Part shown: positions 1 to 11,500 of the stretch, piece by piece
Numbering within the stretch: position 1 is the first letter of the stretch
Layout: each line of letters opens with the position of its first letter
Source of the DNA: Oreocharis arfaki
Lineage: Eukaryota; Chordata; Aves; Passeriformes; Paramythiidae
NCBI GenBank assembly: GCA_013398015.1
Contig: VZRR01003272.1
Location: forward strand, 186,001-250,000
Length of the DNA stretch: 64,000 nucleotides
Direction: 5' to 3'
Position numbers and translations under genes: made by a program
The notes under the pieces: model-generated
Told to the model about the DNA's origin: nothing
The model's input: only the letters and a program-made list of their open reading frames with translations
Databases searched by the model: none

Positions 1-3000
1 GGTTAATGGGTATGAACTTCTTCACACGTGTCAACTCAGCATCTTGGCACAGGTTTTGAGGACTGAGACTTTGAACTGAAGCACTTGTGGTGACCAGTAG
101 TATCATGTAAGTACTTTTGTGGATCAGATCTCTCTTCCTGTTCCTATTTCTATGACCTAGAAAACATGAATGTTGTGCATACACAGCATCACCGAGTATC
201 AAGGCCTAGTTTTTTCTGAATACTTTGTATTTTTCTTAAATCCCTTGCCTGTCACGAATGGGAACATCTTAAATTCCATCAAAACCAAGAAAGTGTGGAT
301 TATTCCAAACCTAACTTGGTTTGGTTGTAAAGAAAAACCCGTAGCTGGGGTGCAGCCTGTGGGTGCAGTAGCAGAAGGCACCACTGCCAGTGCCTGCTCT
401 CCCTCTTCAGCCACTTGCCTCAGTACCAAATAACACAAAGTGGTTTTAACACCTCTGCACAAATCCAGGATTTACAGGCACAAACTCAGCCGATGACATC
501 AAGTAGAGATTCATGCAGGCACATTGTGGCATAACAGTGCCAGGCAGAAAGTGAGTGTTCAGAGGGAATGAATGGCTCCCAGCAAGGCACCTGTTCCACA
601 CCCCTGCCCTGAGGAATTGTCCTTCTGGAAGGCCCCGCAGCCCCACCAGCCGGGCAGGACCTGCAGGCACTGGGTGTGGATGAGCTGGGCACCAGACAGC
701 TGCTACAAGCACCAGCAGGCTGCGCCCTGAGCGATGCTCCAGGCAGCTGCAGCAGGTCCATGTGTGGGTGCAGGGAGGCCTGGGGTGCACTAATGCACCA
801 GCACATGCTCCACTGGGGGTGCTGCTGCAGAGGCTGCAAGCGGCCTTCCAGCTTCATCCCATCACCATAGACTACGCTGCTGCTAGAAAGCTGCTGCTTT
901 AAGCCTGACGCTACATAAAAATCCTGACAGGCATCACCTGTACTTCGGTGCAGGTTGTATTTAGAAAAGCTGGATAACATGGAATCGTGGCTTTGCTTGT
1001 GATCCTGATTTCTTGCTGCAGCGATGCTGTGACTTGAGTCTGGGGGCAGCAGTCAGAGGCTCTCTGAGAGCATGCTGCCTGCACTGCCTGCTCCTGGTGT
1101 CTCTGCCTACCTCCTTGGTTGTGCTGGCTTCCAATCAGCAAGGACAATACATGTCACTGGTTTTTAACACAGATGGAGTATTTATAGTTTAAGGCTTTTG
1201 TATTCTCTTCCATAGCTTAATTAGCAATATAATTTCCTGTAGCTCTCCCTGTACTTGTGGGAATGGAGGAGAATGGCAATTACTGTGGAAAGCCAGGGGC
1301 AGAAGGGAGAGAGGAAGAAAAACAGAGAGACACACACACACAGCCAGTTCTTTGCAAGTGGCATAACACGGAGATGGCTCTGAGCTGCTGCCAGCGGAGG
1401 GGACTGTCTGCAGCGGGTTTATGAGGGAGTAATGACTCATTTCAACTTCAGGAAGGTTCCCTTACTGCATAGGAAGAAATCTCATACATATTGAAATAAC
1501 CTAGCTTGAGTCTACATTACCAGCACAGCCTGCATTAGCAATATTTTCACATTTGAAGAAAAAGGATCTAAACAATACTATAAAGGAAATTTAAACAGCT
1601 GTCAGTGCCCTAAAATAATCATGTTACCATAAGTGTTCAAAGGCCATATTGTCTAAGGAGCTGTACAAACATAAAATACCAGATTTGTGCACTGAATGTA
1701 GCCTATGGCAAAGTACAATAAGGGAGGTGAAGGAAAAAATGAGAAGCAGTGATACAGCGAAGGAGGTCCAGAGCAAAGAGTTCATGAGTCAGTGCTCCTG
1801 TGGTGAAAACAGCCTAAGCACTTCCCCTTCCCCTGGGCAGGTATTTCTCACAGAAAACCCTTCTCTTGTCTCCAGCCCTGTCACAGGCAACCTGACTTAT
1901 GCTGGCACAGTGCATGTTGATATCACTCCAAAGGCTTTTCTCCTGACCCCTGTGAAGTGCATGGGCTGCAAAGAAGCCTCCACCTCAGAGCTGTGGTTCT
2001 GCTACTGTATGGAAAGGCACTACAACTGCAGTTTGGATTGTCCTCGGGCATGGCAGCGCTCATGGAGCTGGGCTGCTTTCCTGGCTGGCTTCTAGCTCAG
2101 TGTGGACTGAGTTAATTCATAAATCCTGCCTCCCCCCAAAAATGAGAAAAATCTGAAGCTTCCATCTACATCAGTATGAGAAAAACCTTTATAGCACGAC
2201 GTATTTATATATATGTGAATTGCCTCCCACAACACTTCTCTCTCATGAGGTGGATAAAACTGTTTTCATCTATGAAAGGCATGAAAAGGGAGGTGGAAAC
2301 AATTAAAATTAACCAAAAGTCACCATAGCAGCAGAGCTTTGACAGCAATCCTGCACCCTGTGCCTTGCTGCTTAGCTTCAACCTCGGCACAGACACCTTC
2401 TCCCACAGCAACTTTGGTCCCTGCTACAGCAGTTGCCAGCTGAGTTAGAATTCATATTTTAAGCAGTTCTTGTTCAAGCAGTTATGTATTTTACATGACT
2501 GTTTTGGAATTATGTGCACAATGAAGGCACAGCTCCCTTCACTGCTGCCCTTCGCATCCTCCCAAGTGTCATTTAGAGCTGGGAGGAAAACATTTAGAGA
2601 ACGGTTTAGGAAAGGTGAGCCATCTGCATGTTTATGAAAGAGAGAAAGACCTGGTAAAGCCATGCTTGTCCCCAGGCATTGTCTGTAAAACATTTTCAGG
2701 ATGAAAATGAAAAGGCAATTACAGCACAGGTGTGAGCACCCTGCAGGAAATCTCCAACCTGGGCTCAGGCAGGAACACTGAGCTACAGCTACAGTTTTCT
2801 TCCAGCTTCCTGCTCATGCAACCCACGTGCTTTGTGCCTACATCTCTGCGTGATGCCTAGTTTGCTGCAGACATCCCAGGTCACAGCTCTGTAAGGCAGC
2901 CTTTTTTTCAGAAGTGAGCGTCTGTATAGATATATATATATGCAGACGCTTATACAGAATGGTAGGTCCTGGGACTGCCCCCACACTACTCTGAAAGGTC

Positions 3001-4584
3001 CAATGACAAACCATAAGGCTCAACGATTGCTCACCCTGCCTCAAATGCCTTCTGCAGCTGGGCAAGCAAAGGCTCTCGGCTTGAACACACCACCCAGTTT
3101 ATGCTTTGCATGGTGTGTGTAAACTCCCTCTCCTTGTCCTCCATTGCCCCACCCCGGACCACGGAAACACCTCAGCCAGCGACACACTAAAGCTAGAGGC
3201 AGTTTCCAGAGGCACAGACAGGGACAGATGCACCTTGAGCATTTGGGTGCACATCAGGCATGGAGATGGCACTTGGGCATCTTTAAGCAGCAGCACTCAG
3301 GCTGCAGGTGCCTTTAGGGGGGCAGCTGGGCCAGGGGCAGCCTACACACCTGGAGGAGGGCAGGAAGAGCTGGGGGTGAGGGTGCTGGGGGTGGGGGGTA
3401 GGCGGTGTTTTCGCCTTCCTTCAAGGCACTCTTTATATAGCTGGTTACATAAGGCTGTGCAATTTGGCTCCTGTTGTGAGAGAAATGCAGGCGTGGGAGT
3501 ACTGGTATACCAAACCTGACTGTAGAAGTCATCTGTGGGGTTTGGGTTTTTTCCCTGTCATTCTCCACTAATCTTTAGAACAGCCACTGCTAAATACTTA
3601 ATAAAAAAGAGAATACCTTAGCAGTAAGTTGTGGTGTGCTTCCAAAACCTGAGCTGGCAGCTGGAGGATGATCCCCATACGGTTTTCCAGATGTGCCCAT
3701 GCTGAGGGCTCACAGGGGCAGCACCACAGCATTCACCCCCTTCCTGCAGTGGGGGTACCAGTGGTGGAAGAGGGTGACAATGAGCTAAGGGGGACCCATC
3801 TGCTCCCTACCCTGAGGAGCTGCAGTAGCCAGGGGTGAGAGTGGCAAGGGGCTGTTCCCCTCCTCCTTTTTCCCCTGGTGCTGACAGTTCCTTGGCCACA
3901 GAGAAGGGTGAGTATGGGTTTCTGGGCTTGGAACAGGAGTGGAAAAAGCACCACTTCCCCCAGACTCGACACTGATACATATTTACGTGGTGTGTTTCAT
4001 GCCCAAAATGAAGCTCAGCTCTGCTGTGCCACTGCGCATCACCGCTGCCGTCTCCTTCAGGGAACGCGTTTTCCATAATGAAAATCAATTGTGTTGAAAA
4101 TAGTTAGGGAGCCGTGCAGTGCAATGTCACGTACAGATGAACTCGTAATCGCGGCCAGCGCCACGCTCCGAAAAAATTCTTTACAACCAAATAAACACCA
4201 ATTACTCATTACATGGGTCACTTGCAGCTCTCATTACGCACGAGGGGCTGCACAGAACGGGGTGAAGTTGTGGAGCAGCTGGGTGCTCACAGGGATCGCC
4301 CAGCACACACAGAGGGCTCCAAGTGTGAAGGCTGAAGTGGTGGCAAGGCTCAGACAGAGTTGGACAGGGCTTTCACCAAACCACCCCTCAGGCGGGTCCT
4401 GCTTGGTTGTTTGACATCAGTCTTAGTTGTTGATCAGCTTTGCAGTGGGTAATGCTGTTTCTGATGTCCAGAGCCCCCAGTTTCTTACACCCAGCAGGTA
4501 CCTCACCTTTCATTGTATTAAGGGGGCTTATGAGAAAGACAGAGACATTTTACTAAGGTCCCTAGTGAAAGGAGGAAAAACAGC
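1..4584. other. Intergenic DNA, no gene recognised
   Basis: No exon with convincing splice sites and coding composition was found. The stretch holds short simple repeats ((CA)n near 1,329-1,340, (TA)n near 2,929-2,941), a hairpin at 2,917-2,950, and moderately GC-rich parts (about 600-870 and 3,100-3,420). It lies downstream of PCNX1. Confidence 0.6.
2917..2950. repeat. Inverted repeat with AT-rich loop
   Basis: AGCGTCTGTATA (2,917-2,928) faces TATGCAGACGCT (2,939-2,950). This gives 12 pairs with one G-T wobble and a 10-base TA loop. No known RNA gene was recognised. Confidence 0.6.
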
Positions 4585-4815
4585 AATTTTCATATAAAGG
4601 AAGATAGGTTTAGATTAGATATTAGGAAGAAATTCTTTACTATGAGGGTGATGAGGCACTGGAACAGGTTGCCTAGAGAAGTTGAAGATGCCCCATCTCT
4701 GGCAGTGTTCAGTGCCAGACTGGGCAGAGCTCTAAGCAACCTGGTCTTGTGGAAGGGGTGTTGGATTAGATAATCTTTGAAGGTCCCTTCCAACTCAAGC
4801 CATCCTATGATGTTA
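4585..4815 (+). mobile_element. CR1 LINE 3' end fragment
   Basis: It carries the typical avian CR1 3'-terminal signature: attaggaagaaattcttta, gcactggaacaggttgccta, ggtgttggattagataatct and gaaggtcccttccaactc, ending near atcctatgatg. It is 5'-truncated, as CR1 insertions usually are, and has no coding capacity. Confidence 0.9.
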
Positions 4816-5310
4816 CCCCACACAGGTACCCAACCAGCACAAGTTATCCAGGCCCAAGCTCCAAGTATCAGATACTCAGGTGGTATCTAATACTTACCTG
4901 GGCTGGAGGGTCCACACAACAGATGGAAGACCTGTCCACACACAGGGTGCCCACTTGACTCAAATATCACCAGTAGAGGCCTCTCATATGAAGTTAGGGC
5001 TGTCTCTTCTCCCAGGTGCTGGCCTCCTTGGTCCTAATCCACTCTACATCATGCCAAACTGAAAAAAAAGATGTCTCAGACCTCAGATGTGTCTCCCTGT
5101 GAACTGACAACAGGCAAACGGGCTGGCAGGCACTGTGGTCAAGTCTGCTGGTGGGCAGGACAAGCAGAGGGGTTGGGAGGGGGTGTGGATACAGCATGTG
5201 CAGCTGTGGGGTGGAACATCCCTGGATGGCAGTGAGCCATACCCAACCCAGGTATTTCCCTGACAGCAACTAACCTACCTTGAAGTATGAGGCATTTTCC
5301 AAATACAACT

Positions 5311-5332
5311 TTTTTTTTTTTTTTTTTTTTTA
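5311..5332. repeat. Poly(T) tract, about 22 bp
   Basis: A homopolymer run of T, possibly an old poly(A) tail of an unrecognised minus-strand retrocopy. No flanking gene similarity was recognised. Confidence 0.8.
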
Positions 5333-6481
5333 GATCAAGTAAGGCACCAGGAACGCAGATCACTCAGGCCACAGCCAAGAACCATCTTCAGGGATCATGT
5401 TCATAGATTCAGTGACATAAGACAAGAGTGCTGCAGGAAGGTACAGCCCAGAGGTTTCCAAGCCTTAGGCAAGGGCAAGCGAAGAGCACTAAAACCAGGG
5501 TGCAGCAAGGAGGTTACCTTGTTATTCATAGGAAAGATCCTGAGAAGGCAAGAAATAGAAGCTTTGGGCTCTGCCATGGCTGGGAAAGAGAGCTTGAGAG
5601 GGATGCCTTTGCAGCTCTGAGGAAGGAAACAAGCCCAGTCTCGCTGTAGATGTACACAACGCTGATGCACCAAAACTCTCCGTTAGTAGCAAACAATAAG
5701 AATGACAAGAAGTGTGAAGCTGTGGTATATAATTGCCCTGAATATATCCAAGCACTGCTTCTTCCAGAGACAGCTGCTGTCTTGTTGCCTGCAGAGGGAC
5801 GAGCTGCTACTGGTTTTGCTTTCTGCACCTCTGAGTGACAGACAGAACTTGCAAATGTGCCAGCAAGGACAGATGATGCAAAGGGCATTGGCTTTCTCCC
5901 CCAGAGGATGTCAGGGAGCACAGAGGGCTGACTGCTCCGGGTGCTGCTAAGTACGAACAGTGCAAGAGAAAAAAAGTTAATGTACCACAGCAGTGACAGT
6001 GCAGGGGAGGGGGAGCTGGTCTGTTCCAAACTTCTGATATTCCCACGGTGAAAAAGGAGGAGGGCTGTAACAGTTCCTGTTGCTGGGGAACGTTACTAAC
6101 GTCTCTCTGTCCCTGTCAGCCACTGCTGGGACATGTAAAATGTGCTGTACCAGCAAGGTAAAAATTGTTTTCTACAAAGGCAGCATTGACTTCCTGACAA
6201 CAATCTCCTGCCTATCTTTTCTGGCACCTGCATCAGATGGCACAGGTAGGCTCACAGGAGAGCTTCACAAGTGCACAGGTCCCAAGCATTTCTTTCCACA
6301 GCTGAAGTAAAAAAGAGTTACTGAACTCTGTGCAGGGTCATGGTACCCTGCTCTGAGACACCTTGTAATGCCTGTCACACCAGTAGAATGGATGTGGAGT
6401 CCAAACAAGCAGGACAGGTTACTCAGATCCTCATCAGCTGACATTCCTACTGCAGTTGCAGTATGGATATGTGTCTGGGTT

Positions 6482-6532
6482 GCAGGAGTTAGACATGCAT
6501 TGTTAGACATGCAGGAGTTAGACATGCATTGT
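6482..6532. repeat. Tandem duplication, 29-bp period
   Basis: gcaggagttagacatgcatt occurs at 6,482 and again at 6,511. About 22 bases are identical. A local duplication of no obvious function. Confidence 0.85.
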
Positions 6533-7364
6533 GGAAACAGCAGCCATTTCATTCCCAGCATCGCAGAGGAGCAAGAACACTCTGCCCTTTAGCCAAGGTT
6601 TAATTTGCAATTTTGCCTGATTGTGACAACGCACCATAATACATACAATACACTGAGTATTGTATATACTGAAAGGGGCCTATTATGACTTTTTTAGTAG
6701 TTTCTAAGACCGATGTCTGCTAAATAAGAATTACATTCAAAACTAATTTGCACTTTTGAGGAATTCACCTCTGGTTCACTTTCACATAGGGGGATTACTA
6801 GAAAGAGGCTGAAAATTTTTATTGGAGCTGCCCACTCCGTCTCTTCCAGCTTCTGGAAAGACAAAAGCGGCCCTTGTCTTTCCTCATGTGTCTTTTCCCC
6901 AATATCTTTGTCTTCCTTTTTCTTGCTATTTGTTCCTCTCTTCTTCTTACTCCCCTGGCCACAAGATCACTGACAGCGAAAGAAAATAATTAGGTGGGTG
7001 GGTAAATACCACATTTCTTTGTGATATCTTGATAGACATAATGAAATAGTGCAAAAAAAAAAAAAAATCAAACCGTAAAATCCATCCATCCATGTCCTGC
7101 TGTGCAGAGGGATGGAGACGGGGCCGCGCAGGGTCCCGGAGGGCCCAGCGGCGTGGACTCACCGCTCGGTTAAGCGGGAACAGCTGGATGCTGCGGTGAG
7201 AGCGGGGATTAAAGCGGCGTCAGTGGGAGCACCATCCCAAGCAGAGGAGCGGGCAGAAAGGCAGGTGTGGGTCCCACGGCGCTCGCTGCACGCACAGGCA
7301 CAGCGCCGCCGGCCCCGCTCCCGCGCAGCTCCCGCTCCCTCACACCGAGGCCCCGCCGGGCTCC

Positions 7365-7379
7365 GGCGCCCCCTGCCGG
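7365..7379 (-). promoter_or_regulatory. CTCF-like core motif
   Basis: The minus strand reads CCGGCAGGGGGCGCC, very close to the vertebrate CTCF core (CCASYAGRKGGCRS). It sits inside the CpG island. Confidence 0.55.
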
Positions 7380-7433
7380 CCGCGGCCGTCGCGCCGTGAC
7401 CCCGTCCGGGCCGGTTCCGCGGCACAGGACCCC

Positions 7434-7510
7434 GGACACAGCACAGCCGCCGGGACACAGCACAGCCGCCGGGACACGGCACAGCTCCCGGGACACGGCA
7501 CAGCGCCGGC
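7434..7510. repeat. Tandem array, 4 x 19 bp, in CpG island
   Basis: Four units of the type ggacacagcacagccgccg start at 7,434, 7,453, 7,472 and 7,491. The last two have a changed 3' half. It explains the repetitive CPGGCAVS/CPGSCAVS peptides in the long minus-strand open frames here. Confidence 0.9.
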
Positions 7511-7645
7511 AGCAGCAGCTCCAGGCGGGGAGAGCAGCGCTCGGGCATCGCGGGTGCGGAGCGGCAGCTCGGCGAGCCGCGGCAGCAGCGGCGCCGCGCG
7601 AGGACACGGTGTTGTGCCGCGGAAGCTCCAAGAGAAACCCAAACC

Positions 7646-10600
7646 ACTTCCGGATGAACAGAGGAAAATTCACATGAACTGGTCCAACCAAGGAGATCTA
7701 AAAAGTGGCAGAAGCCATTTACCACCTTTCTACAGAAGAATTACGGGTGAGAAGAAGGCCGGTTAAAAACAGGATAGAGGACCACCTTCGGCAATACAAA
7801 GAAGCCATGCAATAGGCATTACACTCACACAGACCAGGTGGGTGTCGTGGAAGCCAGGACCCTGCTCCCAGGTCCTAGATATGCTCAGAGGGACGCAGAG
7901 GTTTGGAGTATGTGAACTGGATTTCTCTCGGGCTAAACGACCCTGAGAAATAGCCTCCAACCACTAACCAGGGCTCTAGTCCCCGTTTTTACTAGTTGCA
8001 GGCCTTCAGCTGCCACCAACACCAAGAAACAGTGGAGTACAGCAAAAATCTTAGCTTTTGCCACCCCTGAATGAGTCTGGAATTGCTGCTTATCCTTTTT
8101 TGATAGTGGCAGCTGAAAGGTCAGCTGCTTCATATAAAGAGAACGGTTATAGAACTTTTAATCTTTTTCACTAAGACTCACTTGCTCACAATAAAAAAAA
8201 GAGTTGTTCCTTAAGAATACTTGCTCTATTTGTGTTCTTCTCTCATTCTTAAATTGGGGCCTGAAGCAGCTATGGGTCAAGTCTCACAGGCAAGCAGAAG
8301 AAAAGTTGCAGATGCTGTGTTTAGGTTTCATACAAAGGAAACATCCAATCTTTAAAGACCTAGGGCGGTCCAATCACCATTGTTTATGTTGCAAGTGATT
8401 TTTTTTTCAAATTGCAAGGGGTAAGATAATGTTGTCCCTGGGCAAGTGTGAAATACGGAGAGAATGGAGAGACAGCAGCTGAGTATTTTTAAACTAGTAT
8501 CACTGTATTAAAAAGCACTTCATGTAAGCACAGTGGTCATCAGGACTTCACTCAGTGCTGCATTTGGCTATCAGATCAAGGATGGCAGAAAATTAGAAAT
8601 TACTGATCAAACACTAGGTAAGACATTTCCCTGCAAAGTATGATGAATGAAAACTTACTGAGCACAATGACAGTACAAGAGTGTTCTGGGCTTTGAAAAA
8701 CATTCAAGAGAAGGGAAATCACTGATAGAGAAAATGCTCCAACAAAGACAAAACACTTTAACTGGAGAAGAGAGGGCACATGACACTATTTATGTAAAAG
8801 CATAAAAACAGGGATGATGCTGGCAGTAAAATAGGAATAGCTGAGGTTACTCTTTGCATAGCTACAAAAGACAAAATTGTTAAACAAGAGAATCCCTCAT
8901 TAAAGGATGATTTGAGTAAACTTGAAATAGTCCTTACAGGGAATTTGTGAGAATGACATCTTACAAGAATGTAATTGTGCAATAAATGACAACAAGTGAA
9001 AAAAGGTTTTTTTATTTCTCAGTGTTTCTCCACTGTCAATACTGTCCTTTTGCTGCAACATGTTGCAAAAAAACTCTCTGCCTTTTCCATTTTAAACAGC
9101 TACAATATTTACAGGCTGTTTCCAATAACACACGCAGACACATACACACTCACAGACACGCAGGTACGTATATCCCTATCCCTGGCAAGGTAACCGTTTG
9201 CTGGTAGAGGCAATATGTATTTTCATTGTCCATTAAAAACCAAAGCCATCCCTCTCATTTATGCTCTACTCTGCTCTCCATTTCCTAACCAGCAGCTATT
9301 GTCAAGCTTTCAGGGCATCTGTGTAAGAAGTTACATATCCAGCTATTTGATTGCCATCTTTCAAAGTTGTGGCCTAAGTGTACTGGGATTATCTATTCAA
9401 ACTGTACATACCAGAATTCATAAAAATTGCTCATATTCAAATGTTCATGACCGAGTGATGTAGGTATACTCCCAAAATCTTTTGGGGCAGCCATCTTAAT
9501 CACCTTTTTAGAAATATGCATATCATGCTGGGGTGAAACAAGTCACATGCTTTACCTTCCACCAAGGTGTTATGTACCCACTTTTTTACTAAGGCACCAG
9601 GAATTACCAGTACAATTTCTGAAAGAGTCCAGCGCCACTGAATGTACTGCATTAGATTATCAAATAGCAAGCCAGACAAGAAAAGAATAGATGCCTATAT
9701 AATAGGTATAAAATTCCTTAATAAAATTAAGTACATAAAACCTGTGGTGGGTCAACCCCAAATCCAATATAAGTTGAATAATATTGTTAATGGTAAGAAA
9801 TGCAATTTATCCAGCTCCATTTTGTGAATGGAGAGGTCTGTAATGGAGAAAGATCTTTCAAGCAGTGTCTTTGTTACCTACACTCCTAGGTTGTGTGGTG
9901 GTGCGTGCATTATCAGAGAAAGCTGCATCAGTCATAAGGCATCTCTTCTCCCCCTTGCCCAAATCCAGATAAAGCTTTATGGCCTCTTGCCAAAGGCATG
10001 GACCTGCACCACAAGTCTTCATCTGTCACCTCACAAGTCATCCAGGCTTCTCAAAGAGTTCTCCAGTTCCCAAAACCATTGTGAACGTGGGATGAGGAAT
10101 GACTGGTGGTAACCGCGCTCTTGACCAGAAAGCTGACATCACCACTCAGAAACATGCCAGATGTCCCAGGCGAAGTGGCTGTAGGAACATTCAGCCTACA
10201 TGGAATTACCTCAAAAAACAATCATCACCATCATCTTCCCCAAACTCTGAAACCATTTCACATATGCTGGACCATTAGTGAGATCCCCAGAATCCAGCAC
10301 TAATATCATAGACTGCAAGTAGCCCACAAGTCCAGATGTCATCAGTGGTATCACATATAAGGTTTGTTTTAATCAGAGCATTTTAAAAGATTTCATAGAG
10401 AAGTGAAATGGGAAGAGGTTTTTTAAAATCATGTAATAGCCATTTTTACCAATGAATATAATCTGATTAATCGGGTTTTCAAGCCCTTTTCTGCAATGGT
10501 TTTAGGGAAAAGTCCTTACATATGTACACATAGATACCACCACCAAAGAAATCTGAGAGAAAGAAAATAGACTGGGATCTACCTAGAAACTACAACGGTA

Positions 10601-10867
10601 GGAATTTACTGGAATGTTCTTATGGCAAGAGAATATCACAATGCAAGTGGACAGTAAAAGCAATCATCTATAAGGGTTTTCATCAAAGTCTAAAAAGATC
10701 TAAAAAAATTCTGCTCTATCATAAGGTTCAAGTTGGACTGACAGGGCTAATCTGAGAATACCCATCTTTTCCATCCTTACAACAGGAGAAAAGTATTACA
10801 CATCAAGACAAAGGCCAAGCAAATAGAACAAAAGATGAAATAATCTCCATCTAGAACAGAGGTTTCC
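7646..10867. other. Intergenic DNA, no gene recognised; possible splice donor near 7,747
   Basis: The sequence after the island turns AT-rich. A donor-like ACGG|gtgaga lies at 7,747 on the plus strand and could end a first exon that starts in the island. No further exon was identified in this stretch, and the open frames are short and without recognised similarity. Confidence 0.5.
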
Positions 10868-11500
10868 ACAGATCCTGCGGGGAGGTGTGCTCAGGTGGCC
10901 AAGGCCAATGACATCCTGGCCTGTATCAGGAGCAGTGTGGCCAGGACAACCAGGGCAGTGATTGTTCCCCTGTACTTGGCACTGGTGAGGCTGCACCTTG
11001 AGTGTTGTGTCCTGTTCTGGGCCCCCCAGTTTAGGAAGGACATCGAGATGCTCAAGTGCATCCAGACAAGGGCAACAAGGCTGGTGAAGGGTCTGGAGCA
11101 CAAATCCTATGAGGAGGCTGAGAGAGCTGGGGTTGTTGAGCCTGGAGACCAGGAGGTTCAGGGGAGACCTTATCACTCTCCACAACTCCCTGGAAGAGGG
11201 CTGTAGCCAGGTGAGGGTCAGTCTCTTCTCCCAGGAAACCAGTGACAGGACAAGAGGACAGAGTCTTAAGCTGTGCCAGGGGAAGTTTAGGTTGGACATT
11301 AGGAAGAAATTCTTCACAGAAATAGTGATTGGGCATTAAAATGGGCTGCCAAGGGTGGAGTCACCATCCCTGGAGGTGTTTAAGAAAAGACTGGATATGG
11401 CACTTTGTACCATGGTCTAATTGACAAGGTGGTGTTCAGTCATAGGTTGGACACTATGATCTCAAAGGTCTTTTTCAACCTAGTTAAGTATGTATGATGC
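10868..11500 (+). mobile_element. CR1 LINE 3' portion with decayed reverse transcriptase C-terminus
   Basis: About 630 bp of a CR1 retrotransposon in plus orientation. The plus frame from 10,895 gives peptides typical of the end of CR1 ORF2 (VRLHLECCVLFWAPQF, VKGLEHKSYEEAE). A frame change near 11,150 moves the similarity to another frame (RELGLLSLETRRFRGDLI, then SDRTRGQSL), so it is a dead copy. The 3' end has the CR1 tail (attaggaagaaattcttcac, gttggacactatgatctca). Confidence 0.93.

Larger units (their letters stand above)
4816..7109. other. Intergenic DNA, no gene recognised
   Basis: It contains a poly(T) run at about 5,311-5,332 and a short tandem duplication at 6,482-6,532. Open frames here lack coding signals, and no splice-consistent exon was seen. 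Confidence 0.6.
7110..7645. promoter_or_regulatory. CpG island, candidate promoter of unknown transcript
   Basis: The only dense CpG region in the window. It is GC-rich with many unmutated CpGs, and the flanks are AT-rich on both sides. In warm-blooded vertebrates such islands usually mark promoters. It sits about 7 kb downstream of the PCNX1 stop and so is not the PCNX1 promoter, which lies beyond 64 kb. It could start a noncoding or lineage-specific transcript in either direction, or be a promoter-like enhancer. It includes a 4 x 19 bp array and a CTCF-like motif. No TATA box was seen. Confidence 0.75.

Noticed and set aside
1649..2095. 148-codon plus-strand open frame
   Set aside because: No ATG at its start, no recognised similarity and no splice context. 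It fits chance in a moderately GC-rich stretch.
5311..5332. Poly(T) as the tail of a processed pseudogene
   Set aside because: No neighbouring coding similarity or target-site duplication could be seen.
5526..6029. 167-codon minus-strand open frame
   Set aside because: No family recognised and its composition is not domain-like. Several overlapping frames in the same place suggest chance.
7159..7725. 188-codon minus-strand open frame and overlapping frames on both strands in the CpG island
   Set aside because: The length reflects high GC and few stop codons. The peptides are low-complexity and follow the 19-bp array. No recognised domain.
10796..11317. 173-codon minus-strand open frame
   Set aside because: Antisense shadow of the CR1 copy.
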